From RH-AL1 sp964235705 (lineage in GTDB: Bacteria > Pseudomonadota > Alphaproteobacteria > Rhizobiales > Beijerinckiaceae), in contig CAXSDP010000003.1 in the NCBI GenBank assembly GCA_964235705.1, forward strand, positions 62,001 to 126,000: a stretch of DNA of 64,000 nt, read 5' to 3'. Position 1 is the stretch's first letter. Each line of letters starts with the position of its first letter. The notes under the pieces were generated by a model, which saw nothing but the letters and a program-made list of their open reading frames with translations, ran no database searches and was not told where the DNA came from. Shown one piece after another: positions 7,514-17,308 of this stretch. The translations under genes and the position numbers were made by a program.

Positions 7514-9937
7514 ATGGCCGGCGTGGACCAGGCGATCCTGAGGCAGCTCGAACGGAAGGTCCTGTGGCTGTCCACCTGGACCATCCATAACGCCAACCAC
7601 GGGCGCGACGACGGCGACGGCCTGAAGGTGGGCGGGCACCAGGCCTCCTCCGCCTCGCTCGCCACCGTCATGAGCGCGCTGTACTTCGCCGTGCTGCGGC
7701 CGGAGGATCGCGTCGCCGTCAAGCCGCACGCCTCGCCGATCTTCCACGCCATCCAGTACCTGTTCGGCCGGCAGACGCTCGACAAGTTGAAGGCGTTCCG
7801 GGGGTTCGGCGGCGCGCAATCCTATCCCTCGCGCACCAAGGACGTCGACGACGTCGACTTCTCGACCGGCTCGGTCGGGCTCGGCGTCGCGCAAACGCTG
7901 TTCGCTTCCCTCACGCAGGACTACGTCCGCGCCAAGGGCCTCGCGACGGAGCGGCCGGAGGGGCGCATGGTGGCCCTCATCGGCGACGCGGAGATGGACG
8001 AGGGCAACATCTTCGAGGCGCTGCTGGAGGGCTGGAAGCACGGGCTGCGCAACACCTGGTGGGTGGTCGACTACAACCGCCAGAGCCTGGACGCGGTGAT
8101 CCGCGAGGGGCTCTGGTCGAAGTTCGAGTCCATGTTCCGCAACTTCGGCTGGGACGTGGTGGTGCTGCGGCACGGCCGCCTCCAGGAGGCGGCCTTCGCC
8201 GAGCCGGGCGGCTCCAAGCTGAAGGACTGGATCGAGGCCTGCCCGAACCAGCTTTACTCGGCCCTGACGTTCCAGGGCGGGGCGGCGTGGCGCAAGCGCC
8301 TGAGCGACGAGCTCGGCGACCAGGGCGACGTGTCGGCGCTCCTGAACCAGAGATCGGATGCCGAACTCGCCGCCCTCATGGGCAACCTCGGCGGGCACGA
8401 CCTCGATTGCCTGCTCGCCGCCTTCGCGCAGGCGCGCACGCACGACCGTCCCGTGTGCTTCATCGCCTACACGATCAAGGGCCACGGCCTGCCGCTGGCC
8501 GGCCACAAGGACAACCACGCCGGGCTGATGACGCCGGCACAGGTCGAGACGCTGCGCCGAGCCATGGGGGTGCGCCCCGGCCACGAGTGGGAGCCGTTCG
8601 AGGGCCTCGACGCGCCGGCGGAGACGCTGCGGCGCTTCCTCGCCGACGTGCCATTCGCGCGCGGTGGGCGCCGGCGCTTCGCCGCGCCGGTGGTGCCGGT
8701 CCCCGACACCTTGGGCGTGGAGGCGAAGGCCGCCATGTCCACGCAGCAGGGGTTCGGCCTGCTCCTCCACGACCTCGCCAAGGGCGACACGGAACTCGCC
8801 CGCCGCATCGTCACGACTTCGCCGGACGTCACCGTTTCCACCAACCTCGGCGCCTGGGTGAACCGTCGCGGCCTGTTCGCCCGCGAGGAGATGGCGGACG
8901 TGTTCCGTCGCGAGCGCATCCCCTCGACGTTCAACTGGGACTTCTCGCCGAGGGGCCAGCACCTCGAACTCGGCATCGCCGAGATGAACCTCTTCATCAT
9001 GCTGTCGGCGCTCGGCCTGTCGCACTCGCTGTTCGGCGAGCGGCTGATCCCGGTCGGCACGCTCTACGACCCCTTCATCGAGCGCGGCCTCGATGCGTTG
9101 AACTACGCCTGCTACCAGGACGCGCGTTTCATCCTCGCCGCCACCCCGTCCGGCGTGACCCTGGCGCCGGAGGGCGGCGCGCACCAGTCCATCGCGACGC
9201 CGCTGATCGGCCTCGCGCAGGACGGGCTCACCAGCTTCGAGCCGGCCTTCGTCGACGAACTCGCGATCATCCTGCGATGGGCCTTCGCCCACGTCCAGAA
9301 GCCCGGACACGAGCCGGGCGAGCCGCACGCGCCCGACACCTGGCCGCCGCGCGACGACGGCGGCTCCGTGTACCTCCGGCTGTCGACCCGCGCGCTCGAG
9401 CAGCCCCGGCGCGCCGTGACGCCGGACTTCGCCGCCGACATCGTCGCCGGCGCCTACTGGCTCCGCCGCCCCGGCCCCAACGCCGAAACGGTGGTCGCCT
9501 ACACCGGCGCGGTCGCGCCGGAGGCGATCGAGGCGATCGGCCTGATGGCGGAGGACCGGCGCGACGTCGGCCTGCTGGCCGTCACGTCCGCCGATCGCCT
9601 CCACGCGGGATGGACCGCCGCCGGGCGCGCCCGCGAGCGCGGCCAAACCTCGACGAGCCACGCCGGGGCGTCGAGCCACGTCGAGCGCCTGCTCGCCGCC
9701 GTGCCGGCGAAATGCGGGCTCGTCACCGTTCTCGACGGCCATCCCGCGACGCTGGCGTGGCTCGGCTCGGTGCACGGGCACCGCACCCGGCCGCTCGGCG
9801 TCGAGCGCTTCGGCCAGACCGGCACCATCGCCGACCTGTACCGACACAACGGGATCGACGCGCAGGCGATCGCCAGGGCGGCGGGGACGCTCGCGCCCGG
9901 TCGGCCGATCCGGCACCTGCGGAGCATCGCGGGGTAG
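7514..9937 (+). CDS. homodimeric 2-oxoacid dehydrogenase E1 component (AceE/MdeB-like)
   Basis: An 807-residue thiamine-diphosphate enzyme of the transketolase/AceE class. The ThDP motif is GDAEMDEGNIFEALLEGWKHGLRNTWWVVDYN (GD...N). The preceding GGHQASSASLATVMSALYF is typical of homodimeric E1, and the pyrimidine domain has NWDFSPRGQHLELGIAEMNLF. It is shorter than E. coli AceE (about 887) and close to MdeB-like proteins, which decarboxylate 2-oxobutyrate made from methionine or threonine. No E2 or E3 gene is adjacent, so it would need to borrow them. The start has a G-rich site (GGGGGGCAGG) and the divergent Lrp-type gene suggests amino-acid control. Confidence 0.85.
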   Translation: MAGVDQAILRQLERKVLWLSTWTIHNANHGRDDGDGLKVGGHQASSASLATVMSALYFAVLRPEDRVAVKPHASPIFHAIQYLFGRQTLDKLKAFRGFGGAQSYPSRTKDVDDVDFSTGSVGLGVAQTLFASLTQDYVRAKGLATERPEGRMVALIGDAEMDEGNIFEALLEGWKHGLRNTWWVVDYNRQSLDAVIREGLWSKFESMFRNFGWDVVVLRHGRLQEAAFAEPGGSKLKDWIEACPNQLYSALTFQGGAAWRKRLSDELGDQGDVSALLNQRSDAELAALMGNLGGHDLDCLLAAFAQARTHDRPVCFIAYTIKGHGLPLAGHKDNHAGLMTPAQVETLRRAMGVRPGHEWEPFEGLDAPAETLRRFLADVPFARGGRRRFAAPVVPVPDTLGVEAKAAMSTQQGFGLLLHDLAKGDTELARRIVTTSPDVTVSTNLGAWVNRRGLFAREEMADVFRRERIPSTFNWDFSPRGQHLELGIAEMNLFIMLSALGLSHSLFGERLIPVGTLYDPFIERGLDALNYACYQDARFILAATPSGVTLAPEGGAHQSIATPLIGLAQDGLTSFEPAFVDELAIILRWAFAHVQKPGHEPGEPHAPDTWPPRDDGGSVYLRLSTRALEQPRRAVTPDFAADIVAGAYWLRRPGPNAETVVAYTGAVAPEAIEAIGLMAEDRRDVGLLAVTSADRLHAGWTAAGRARERGQTSTSHAGASSHVERLLAAVPAKCGLVTVLDGHPATLAWLGSVHGHRTRPLGVERFGQTGTIADLYRHNGIDAQAIARAAGTLAPGRPIRHLRSIAG

Positions 9938-10044
9938 CCGGCCGATCGTGCCCCTTGCCCCGGGCCGCGTCGCTGGGCAAAGGACGGGCTCCGTGCGCCC
10001 GGCATGGCGGTGGCGGACGAGTGGACCGCGAGGAAGGATCGACG

Positions 10045-11352
10045 ATGAGCGTGGCACCGCCGCTGGAGCATCCCTCCGTCATGGCTCGCGTGGCGATCGA
10101 CGATGGCGGGCTCGCGACGTTCTACCGGGGGATGGACGAGCCGGAACGGCGGACGTTCTGGGCCTGCTTCTCCGGCTGGGCGTTGGACGGCATGGACTTC
10201 ATGATCTACCCGCTGGTGGTGGGGACGATCATCAAGCAATGGCACGTCGCGGCCGGGCCGGCCGGCCTGGCGGTGACGGCGACGCTGCTGTGCTCGGCGG
10301 TGGGCGGCTGGATCGGCGGGTACGTCAGCGACCGGATCGGCCGCGTGCGGACGTTGCAAATCTCCATCGCGTGGTTCGCGATCTTCAGCGTGGTGTGCGC
10401 GGTGACGCAAACCTTCGCCCAGTTGCTGATCGCGCGCGCCGTGCTCGGCTTCGGCTTCGGCGCGGAATGGGTGGCCGGCGCGGTACTGATGGGCGAAACG
10501 ATCCGCCCCCAATACCGTGGGCGCGCGGTGGGCTGCGTGCAGTCGGCCTGGGCGATCGGCTGGGGTGGGGCGGTGCTGTCGCAGGCGCTGCTGTTCTCCC
10601 TGCTGCCGCCCGAGCAGGCTTGGCGGGGGATGTTCGTGCTCGCGGCGGCGCCGGCGGTGTTCGTCTTCGCCGTGCGGCGCCTCGTCGCCGAGCCGGCCAT
10701 CGCGCTCGAGACCCGTCGCAAGCAGGCGGCATCGGGCGAGACGCCCTCGTTCTTCGCCATCTTCGCCGCGCCGATGCTGCGGACCACGATCCTCGCCTCC
10801 CTCGCCGCCACGGGGGCGCAGGGCGGCTACTACGCCATCACGAGCTGGCTGCCCCGCTTCCTCACCACGCAGCGCCACCTGTCGGTCGTCAACTCGACCG
10901 GCTACCTCGCCTCGCTCATCGTCGGCAGCTTCGCCGGCTACCTCGCCGGCGCGTGGCTGGCCGACCGCATCGGCCGGCGCAACCTGTTCCTCGTGTTCTC
11001 GCTGGGCGCGATCGCGATCACCGTCGCCTACACGCAACTGCCGCTGAGCGACCATTGGATGCTGGTGCTGGGGTTGCCGCTGGGGTTCTTCGCGGCGGGA
11101 TACTTCTCCGGCATGGGGCCATTCCTGACGGAGCTGTACCCGACGCGGCTGCGGGGGTCGGGGCAGGGCTTCTGCTACAATTTCGGTCGGGGCGTCGGCG
11201 CCCTGTTCCCGGCACTGGTCGGCTACCTGTCGACCGCCATGCCGCTCGGCGACGCCATCGCGATCTTCGCGGTTCTCGCCTACGGCCTGTTCTTCGTCGC
11301 CGCGTTCTGCCTGCCGGAAACTCGGGGACGGATCCTCGACGCCGATGGCTGA
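10045..11352 (+). CDS. MFS transporter, aromatic acid/sialate:H+ symporter type
   Basis: A 435-residue inner-membrane carrier with 12 predicted segments. The opening SGWALDGMDFMIYPLV has the Asp-rich first helix seen in the AAHS and SHS families, followed by the MFS loop motif GGYVSDRIGRVR, and a second copy AGAWLADRIGRRN in the other half. A site AGGAAGG precedes the ATG. Its last 8 bp overlap the amidohydrolase gene, so the pair is probably one operon. Combined with that partner, uptake of an aromatic acid or its ring-cleavage product is a reasonable inference, but the substrate is not shown by the sequence. Confidence 0.88.
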   Translation: MSVAPPLEHPSVMARVAIDDGGLATFYRGMDEPERRTFWACFSGWALDGMDFMIYPLVVGTIIKQWHVAAGPAGLAVTATLLCSAVGGWIGGYVSDRIGRVRTLQISIAWFAIFSVVCAVTQTFAQLLIARAVLGFGFGAEWVAGAVLMGETIRPQYRGRAVGCVQSAWAIGWGGAVLSQALLFSLLPPEQAWRGMFVLAAAPAVFVFAVRRLVAEPAIALETRRKQAASGETPSFFAIFAAPMLRTTILASLAATGAQGGYYAITSWLPRFLTTQRHLSVVNSTGYLASLIVGSFAGYLAGAWLADRIGRRNLFLVFSLGAIAITVAYTQLPLSDHWMLVLGLPLGFFAAGYFSGMGPFLTELYPTRLRGSGQGFCYNFGRGVGALFPALVGYLSTAMPLGDAIAIFAVLAYGLFFVAAFCLPETRGRILDADG

Positions 11353-12235
11353 CCAGATGCCTCCCGAACCGCCCGCCTGTCCCGGACCGGCCGTCCCGCC
11401 CACCGGCGCCACCCGGTACCGCGTGCCGCCCGGCGCGGTCGACACCCACGCCCACGTCATCGGCGCCCCGCCAGCCCACCCCCTCGTCGCCGGCCGGAGC
11501 TACACGCCGCCGCCCGCCACCGCCGCCGACTACGTCGCCATGCTGGACGCCACCGGCATGGCCTACGGCGTGCTGGTGCAGGTCAGCGTGCACGGCACCG
11601 ACAATTCCGCCATGCTCGACGCGCTCAGCCGCCATCCCGACCGCCTGCGCGGCATCGCCGTCGTGGACCTCGACACGCCCGCCCGCGAGCTGCAACGGCT
11701 GAAGAACGCCGGCGTGGTCGGGCTGCGCCTCAACGTGCTGTACGGCGGCGGGGTCGGCTTCGACCAGGTCGAGCGCTACGGCGACCTGTGCCGCGACATG
11801 GGCTGGCACCTGCAGTTCCTCATCGACGCCCGGCAGCTGCCGCCGCTCGCGACCCGCCTGGGCTCGTTGAAGGTGCCCTTCGTGGTCGACCACATGGGGC
11901 ATTTCCCGACCACGGAGGGCGTGGGCTGCGAGGGGTTCCGCACGCTGCTGTCGCTCGTGCGCGACGGCGGCTGGGTCAAGCTGCAGGGCGCGTTCCGCTG
12001 CTCCGTCGCCGGGCCGCCGTACGGCGACACCATCCCCTTCGCTCGCGCGCTCTCCGACGCGGCGCCGGAGCGTTGCCTGTGGGGGTCGGACTGGCCCCAC
12101 GTGTCGAACTGGGGGCCGATGCCGACCACCGGCGCGCTGCTGGACTTGATGGCGGACTGGGTGCCGGACGAGGCTCGCCGTCGCCAATTGTTCGTGGACA
12201 ATCCCCACAGGCTCTACGGTTTCCCGAGGGGGTAG
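11345..12235 (+). CDS. amidohydrolase family protein (2-pyrone-4,6-dicarboxylate hydrolase-like)
   Basis: A 296-residue TIM-barrel hydrolase of the amidohydrolase 2 group. Metal and catalytic motifs are visible: the HxH of GAVDTHAHVIG near residue 36, the His of VVDHMGHFP near 183 and the Asp of WGSDWPHVSNWG near 246. The start VPPGAVDTHAHV and the end VDNPHRLYGF are typical of LigI-like 2-pyrone-4,6-dicarboxylate hydrolases and related lactonases in aromatic-acid catabolism. The ATG lies within the end of the MFS gene (8-bp overlap), supporting coupled expression with the transporter. Confidence 0.85.
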   Translation: MADQMPPEPPACPGPAVPPTGATRYRVPPGAVDTHAHVIGAPPAHPLVAGRSYTPPPATAADYVAMLDATGMAYGVLVQVSVHGTDNSAMLDALSRHPDRLRGIAVVDLDTPARELQRLKNAGVVGLRLNVLYGGGVGFDQVERYGDLCRDMGWHLQFLIDARQLPPLATRLGSLKVPFVVDHMGHFPTTEGVGCEGFRTLLSLVRDGGWVKLQGAFRCSVAGPPYGDTIPFARALSDAAPERCLWGSDWPHVSNWGPMPTTGALLDLMADWVPDEARRRQLFVDNPHRLYGFPRG

Positions 12236-12259
12236 GGCGCTGGCCGAGCCCAACCCCCG

Positions 12260-12739
12260 TCAAAGGGTTCGCTCGATCGTTCCGGCGAGCGCCGCGGGTT
12301 TGGTCATCGGCGCGAAACGCGCCACGGCCGCGCCGGTGCGGTCGACGAGGAACTTGGTGAAGTTCCACTTGATGGCGCCCGAGCCGAGCAGCCCCGGCCG
12401 CGACGCCTTGAGGAAGGCGAAGAGCGGATGCGCGTCCGCGCCGTTCACCGCGACCTTGGCGAACATCGGGAAGCTCACGCCGTAGTTCGCTTGGCAGAAC
12501 CCGCCGATCGCCGCCGCGTCGCCCGGCTCCTGGCGGCCGAACTGGTTGCAGGGGAAGCCCAGCACCGTGAAACCGCGCCCCGCGTAGGCGCGCTGCAGTC
12601 GCTCCAGCCCTTCGTATTGCGGGGTGAAGCCGCAGCGGCTCGCGGTGTTCACGATGAGCAGCACCTGGCCGGCGTAGGCGGCGAGGGGCTCCTCGCGACC
12701 ATCGAGCCGGCGGGCGGTGAACTCATAGGTCGTGGTCAT
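12260..12739 (-). CDS. glutathione peroxidase (thioredoxin-type GPx)
   Basis: A 159-residue thiol peroxidase with the full set of GPx signatures: NTASRCGFTPQYEGLERL with the peroxidatic Cys (not selenocysteine) near residue 36, LGFPCNQFGRQEPG, and IKWNFTKFLVDRTG containing the catalytic Trp and Asn. It reduces hydroperoxides using thioredoxin or glutathione and is probably cytoplasmic, as no signal peptide is seen. It is convergent with the amidohydrolase gene and divergent from ligA. Confidence 0.95.
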   Translation of the reverse strand: MTTTYEFTARRLDGREEPLAAYAGQVLLIVNTASRCGFTPQYEGLERLQRAYAGRGFTVLGFPCNQFGRQEPGDAAAIGGFCQANYGVSFPMFAKVAVNGADAHPLFAFLKASRPGLLGSGAIKWNFTKFLVDRTGAAVARFAPMTKPAALAGTIERTL

Positions 12740-12878
12740 CGCCGCGCTTGCCTTCCTCGCGATGTCGCCGCCCCGCGCGCGTCGACCATCGGCCTCGCCG
12801 TTAACGCTGTCGCGAACCCCAGCCGCGTCGGCGCCCGCGTCGCGTTGCGCGCGTCTTCACGCCTGGGTACACCGCCAC

Positions 12879-15014
12879 ATGCCTCGCGCGAAGTCCCCCG
12901 CCAAAGCCGCCAAACCGCAAGCCGCCGAGCCGGAAGCCGCCGGATCGGAGGCGGACGCGGCCGCCGAGTACCGCGAGCTCGTGACAACCATCGCCGAGCA
13001 CGACCGGCGCTACCACACCGAGGACGCGCCGACGATCACGGACGGCGCGTACGACGCGCTCCGCCGCCGCCTGGAGGCGATCGAGGCGGCCAACCCCGGG
13101 TTCGTGGAGGCGGGATCACCGAGCCACCGCGTGGGCGCCGCGCCCTCCTCGACGTTCGCCAAGGTGCGGCACAAGGTCGGCATGCTGTCGCTCGGCAACG
13201 TGTTCACCGAGCCGGAGGTCGACGAGTTCTGCGCCCGCGTCCGCCGCTTCCTCGGATTGAAGCCGGAGGACGCGCTCGCCGTGACCGCCGAGCCCAAGAT
13301 CGACGGGCTGTCCTGCTCGCTACGCTACGTCGACGGCGTGCTGGTGCAGGCGGCGACGCGCGGCGACGGGCAGGAGGGCGAGGACGTGACGGCCAACGTC
13401 CGCACCATCGGCGAGATCCCGCACGAGCTGCGCGGACGCCCGCCCGGCATCCTCGACGTGCGCGGCGAGGTGTACATGACCAAGGACGGGTTCGCCGGCG
13501 TCAACGCCCGGCAGGCGGAGGCCGGCAAGCCGGTGTTCGCCAACCCGCGCAACGCGGCGGCCGGCTCGCTGCGCCAGCTCGACCCCGCGATCACGGCGGC
13601 GCGCCCGCTGCGCTTCTTCGCCTACGCCTGGGGGGAGGCGAGCCAGCCGCCCGCCGACACGCAGACCGGCACCGTGCGGGCCTTCGAGCGGTTCGGCCTG
13701 CCGGTCAACCCGCTGATGGTGCTGTGCGAGGACGCCGGAGCGCTCGTCGCGCAGTACCGCCGCATCGAGGCGGAGCGGGCGGCGCTGCCCTACGACATCG
13801 ACGGCGTCGTCTACAAGGTCGACAGCGTGGCCCTCCAAGCCCGCCTCGGCTTCGTGTCGCGCACGCCGCGCTGGGCGGTGGCGCATAAGTTCCCCGCCGA
13901 GCGGGCGACCACGGTCTTGCGGCGGATCGAGATCCAGGTGGGGCGCACGGGGTCGCTGACGCCGGTCGCGCGGCTCGATCCGGTCACGGTCGGCGGCGTG
14001 GTCGTCACCAACGCCACGCTGCACAACGAGGACGAGATCGCCCGCAAGGACGTGCGCGAGGGTGACACCGTGCACATCCAGCGCGCCGGCGACGTCATCC
14101 CGCAGATCCTCGGCGTGGTGGCGGAGAAGCGCCCGGCCGACGCGCTCGCCTACGTCTTCCCGCAGACCTGCCCGGCGTGCGGCTCGCCGGCGGTGCGCGA
14201 CACCGACGCCAAGACCGGCAAGCAGGACGTGGTGCGCCGCTGCACCGCCGGCCTCGTCTGCCCTGCCCAGGCGATCGAGCGCTTGAAGCATTTCTGCTCG
14301 CGCGAGGCGATGGACATCGAGGGGTTGGGGGACCGGCAGATCGAGGCCTTCTACCACGACGGCCTCATCATGACGCCGGCCGACATCTTCACGCTGGCGG
14401 CGCGCGACGCCCGCGGCCTCAAGCGGCTGAAGGACCGCGAGGGCTACGGCGAGCAGTCCGTCAAGAACCTGTTCGCCTCCATCGACGCGCGGCGCAGCGT
14501 GGAGTCGAACCGGCTCCTCTACGCGCTCGGGATGCGCCACGTCGGGCGCACCAACTCGCTGCGGCTTGCGCGCCGCTACGGCACCTTCGCCGCGATCCGC
14601 GACAAGGCGGTCGCCGCCGCCGCCGATCCCGAGGTGCGTGGCGAGCTGGAGGCGATCGAGGGCATGGGGTCGGTGGCGGTGGAGTTCCTCGTCGATTTCT
14701 TCGCGCAGGCGCGCAACGGCAAATTGGTGGACGACCTCCTCGGCCAAGTGACGCCGCGCCCGATGGAGGCGGTGGTGTCGACGAGCCCCGTCGCCGGCAA
14801 GACGGTGGTCTTCACCGGCACGCTGGAGCGCATGACGCGCGAGGAGGCCAAGGCGCAGGCGGAGCGACTCGGCGCCAAGGTGTCGGGCTCGGTGTCGAAG
14901 AACACCGACATCGTCGTCGCCGGCCCGGGCTCCGGCTCGAAGGGGAAGAAGGCGGCGGAGCTGGGCATCGAGACGCTGAGCGAGGAGGAATGGCTGGCGC
15001 GGGTGAACGGTTAG
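12879..15014 (+). CDS. ligA: NAD+-dependent DNA ligase LigA
   Basis: A 711-residue ligase joining nicks in replication and repair. It shows the Ia domain (YRELVTTIAEHDRRYHTED), the AMP-accepting lysine in AEPKIDGLSCSLRY, the OB-fold region, a Cys4 zinc finger (CPACGSP, then RRCTAGLVCPAQ), helix-hairpin-helix repeats, and a C-terminal BRCT domain (GKTVVFTGTLERMTREEAKAQAERLGAKV). The N-terminal 30 residues form an Ala/Lys/Pro-rich extension. The ATG at 12879 was chosen because upstream in-frame codons are low-complexity and lack homology. Its stop overlaps that of the convergent cytochrome gene by 4 bp. Confidence 0.97.
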   Translation: MPRAKSPAKAAKPQAAEPEAAGSEADAAAEYRELVTTIAEHDRRYHTEDAPTITDGAYDALRRRLEAIEAANPGFVEAGSPSHRVGAAPSSTFAKVRHKVGMLSLGNVFTEPEVDEFCARVRRFLGLKPEDALAVTAEPKIDGLSCSLRYVDGVLVQAATRGDGQEGEDVTANVRTIGEIPHELRGRPPGILDVRGEVYMTKDGFAGVNARQAEAGKPVFANPRNAAAGSLRQLDPAITAARPLRFFAYAWGEASQPPADTQTGTVRAFERFGLPVNPLMVLCEDAGALVAQYRRIEAERAALPYDIDGVVYKVDSVALQARLGFVSRTPRWAVAHKFPAERATTVLRRIEIQVGRTGSLTPVARLDPVTVGGVVVTNATLHNEDEIARKDVREGDTVHIQRAGDVIPQILGVVAEKRPADALAYVFPQTCPACGSPAVRDTDAKTGKQDVVRRCTAGLVCPAQAIERLKHFCSREAMDIEGLGDRQIEAFYHDGLIMTPADIFTLAARDARGLKRLKDREGYGEQSVKNLFASIDARRSVESNRLLYALGMRHVGRTNSLRLARRYGTFAAIRDKAVAAAADPEVRGELEAIEGMGSVAVEFLVDFFAQARNGKLVDDLLGQVTPRPMEAVVSTSPVAGKTVVFTGTLERMTREEAKAQAERLGAKVSGSVSKNTDIVVAGPGSGSKGKKAAELGIETLSEEEWLARVNG

Positions 15015-15637
15015 GCCTCACCGACCGTCCCGGTCGCCCTCGGCCGCCTATACCCTTCCGGTAACATCCGGCTGATCTCCGACTCGTGGTCGAAGACGTG
15101 GTGCTTGACCACGCCGGCCAGGTGCAGTCCGACGAGGGCATAGAGCGCGTAGCCGATGTAGACGTGCGCCGCGCCGAAGAAAGTGTGCAGCGTGTCCTTG
15201 GTCGCGGGATCGAAGGATTTGATGACCGGCATGCGCGGGAAGTGCAGGAACCCGTACAGGATGAGGGGGTGCGATGCCGCCCCGTTCCAGGCGGAATCGT
15301 GGAGGTAGCCGGAGAGCGGCAGGGCGAGGATCACGACGTAGAGGGCGATGTGCGCGGCGTGCGCGCCGAGCCGCTCGTACCAGGGATAATGGTTTGGCAT
15401 CGCCGGCGGCTTGTGCGACAGGCGCCACAGGATGCGCAGCAGCACGAGGCCCAGCACCGTCAGTCCGATCGACTTGTGCATGTCGACGATTGGCCGCACG
15501 TGGGCGTCGTCGGCGTAGGACCCCGCCAGGCCGTAGGCGACGTTGATGACGATGAGGGCGGCGACGAGCCAGTGCAGGGTGATCGCGGTGCGATTGTAGC
15601 GGGCGATGGGTTCGTCAGCGATGATGGTCGTCGACAT
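15011..15637 (-). CDS. cytochrome b/b6 (cytochrome b561 family)
   Basis: A 208-residue membrane protein with four predicted helices. Heme-ligating histidines are visible in ITLHWLVAALIVINVAYG, DMHKSIGLTVLGLVLLRILWRL, RLGAHAAHIALYVVILALPLSGY and AAHVYIGYALYALVGLHLAGVVKHH. Family members shuttle electrons from quinol to periplasmic acceptors or superoxide (CybB-type). The C-terminus ends in a short cytoplasmic tail. It is divergent from the glycosyltransferase at 15712. Confidence 0.9.
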   Translation of the reverse strand: MSTTIIADEPIARYNRTAITLHWLVAALIVINVAYGLAGSYADDAHVRPIVDMHKSIGLTVLGLVLLRILWRLSHKPPAMPNHYPWYERLGAHAAHIALYVVILALPLSGYLHDSAWNGAASHPLILYGFLHFPRMPVIKSFDPATKDTLHTFFGAAHVYIGYALYALVGLHLAGVVKHHVFDHESEISRMLPEGYRRPRATGTVGEA

Positions 15638-15711
15638 GGCATGTCCGTCCGGGGGCCGATCGAAGCGGGACGCGTGTTGGGCGCGATCGACCCTGGTTAT
15701 GACACAAAATC

Positions 15712-17271
15712 ATGGCGAGACATCGTCACGCCCCATCCGCGCGCGAAGCCCGGCCGCCGGCGCCGACCTCCCGCGCCGATCGTCCGGCGCGCGCGCACGA
15801 TGAGGGGCCAGCCCTGACAACGCCCAAAGACCTCGAGCACGCCTTCCTCGCCGCGTCCCCGCGCGTCACGCCGCCGCGCACCCCGTGGCGGAGCCTCGCC
15901 ATCCACGGCGGCGCGACGCTGCTGTTCTTCGTGCTGCTCACCCGCGCCTTCGTGGCGAACAACCTGTTCGCCTGGTCGGCCGGCCTCGCCTACGTGGGCT
16001 ACGACACCGTGCTGATCGGCGTCGTCTTCGCCGCGACGCTGTCGCTGCGGCGCCCCTTGGTGGTGCCGCCAGCGGTCGGCCCGCGCCCCACGCTCGGGTT
16101 GATCGTCGCCGCGCACGACGAGGCCTCCGTGCTGCCGATCACGCTGCGGGCGCTGCTCGCCCAGGTCGACGCGCCCGAGCTGATCCTCATCGCCGACGAC
16201 GGGTCGCGCGACGGCACGGCGGCGCTGCTGACCACGACCTTCGGCCTGGACGAGCCGGCGCTGGGTGGCTTGAGCGCGCCGAGCCGGCTCCACCCGAGCC
16301 TGCGCTGGCTGCGGCTGCCGCACGGGGGCAAGGCGCGCGCGCTCAACGCCGCGCTGCTCGCCGCCGACACGGAGCTAGTCGTCACCGTCGACGGCGACAC
16401 GCTGCTCGACCCCGGCGCGACCGCCGCGTTGCGCGCCGCCTTCGCCGCCGACCCGCGCCTCGTCGCCGCCACCGGGGTGCTGACGCCGGTGTGCGGCCCC
16501 TCGCTGGCCGGCCGCTTCTACGAGTGGTTCCAAACCTACGAGTACATCCGCAACTTCCTGTCGCGCTACGCCTGGGGCAGCATGGACGCGCTGCTGCTGA
16601 TCTCCGGCGCCTTCGCCGGCTTCCGCCGCGAGGCGGTAATCCACGTCGGCGGCTTCGATCCCGAGTGCATGGTGGAGGATTACGAGTTGATCCACCGGCT
16701 GCGCCGCACCGGCGCGCTGGAGCGGCTCGGCTGGACCACGTCCGTGGTGGGCGGCGCCCGCGCGATCACCGACGCGCCGGCCACGACGGCGGCCTTCCTC
16801 AACCAGCGCCGCCGATGGTTCTGCGGCTTCCTCCAGACGCAGTTCTGGTACCGCGACATGGTGGGCGACGCCCGCTACGGCCGGCTCGGCCTGGTGATGC
16901 TGCCGATCAAGGCGCTCGACACGCTGCAGCCGATCTACGGCCTCGCCGGTTTCGCGCTGCTGCTCGCCTACGTCGTCACCGGGCGGCTGGCGCTGCTCGC
17001 GCCGGTCGGCGGGGTGATCGGGGCCAAGATCCTGCTCGATTTCGCCTTCCACCTGTGGTCGATCGAACTCTACCGCCGCTGGGTCGACCGGCGCACCGGC
17101 GCGCGGCTCGACAAGGCGATCTTGGCGTCCCTGCTCGAACCCTTCACCTTCCAGATCCTGCGCCACACCGGCGCGGCGCTGGGTTGGGTGTCGTTCCTGA
17201 CCGGCCACCGCGCCTGGGGGCGCTCGCGCCGCATCGGCCTGATCGCCGCCCGCGACGTCGACGCGGCATGA
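15712..17271 (+). CDS. membrane-bound family 2 glycosyltransferase
   Basis: A 519-residue inner-membrane glycosyltransferase resembling processive poly-beta-sugar synthases. N-terminal helices are followed by the GT-A core: LGLIVAAHDEASVLPITLRALLAQ, the UDP-sugar motif IADDGSRDG, VTVDGDTLLDPGA (DxD-like), MVEDYELIHRLRR (the ED base) and QRRRWFCGFLQTQFW (QxxRW). Further helices close the protein. The product could be a surface polysaccharide or a glycolipid. No bcs, ndv or nod partner genes lie beside it. The start is not secure: the first 40 residues are low-complexity and translation might begin later. Confidence 0.85.
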   Translation: MARHRHAPSAREARPPAPTSRADRPARAHDEGPALTTPKDLEHAFLAASPRVTPPRTPWRSLAIHGGATLLFFVLLTRAFVANNLFAWSAGLAYVGYDTVLIGVVFAATLSLRRPLVVPPAVGPRPTLGLIVAAHDEASVLPITLRALLAQVDAPELILIADDGSRDGTAALLTTTFGLDEPALGGLSAPSRLHPSLRWLRLPHGGKARALNAALLAADTELVVTVDGDTLLDPGATAALRAAFAADPRLVAATGVLTPVCGPSLAGRFYEWFQTYEYIRNFLSRYAWGSMDALLLISGAFAGFRREAVIHVGGFDPECMVEDYELIHRLRRTGALERLGWTTSVVGGARAITDAPATTAAFLNQRRRWFCGFLQTQFWYRDMVGDARYGRLGLVMLPIKALDTLQPIYGLAGFALLLAYVVTGRLALLAPVGGVIGAKILLDFAFHLWSIELYRRWVDRRTGARLDKAILASLLEPFTFQILRHTGAALGWVSFLTGHRAWGRSRRIGLIAARDVDAA

Positions 17272-17308
17272 CCGGCGCTCCGCCCATCGCCCGACCGGGA
17301 ACGCGGCG

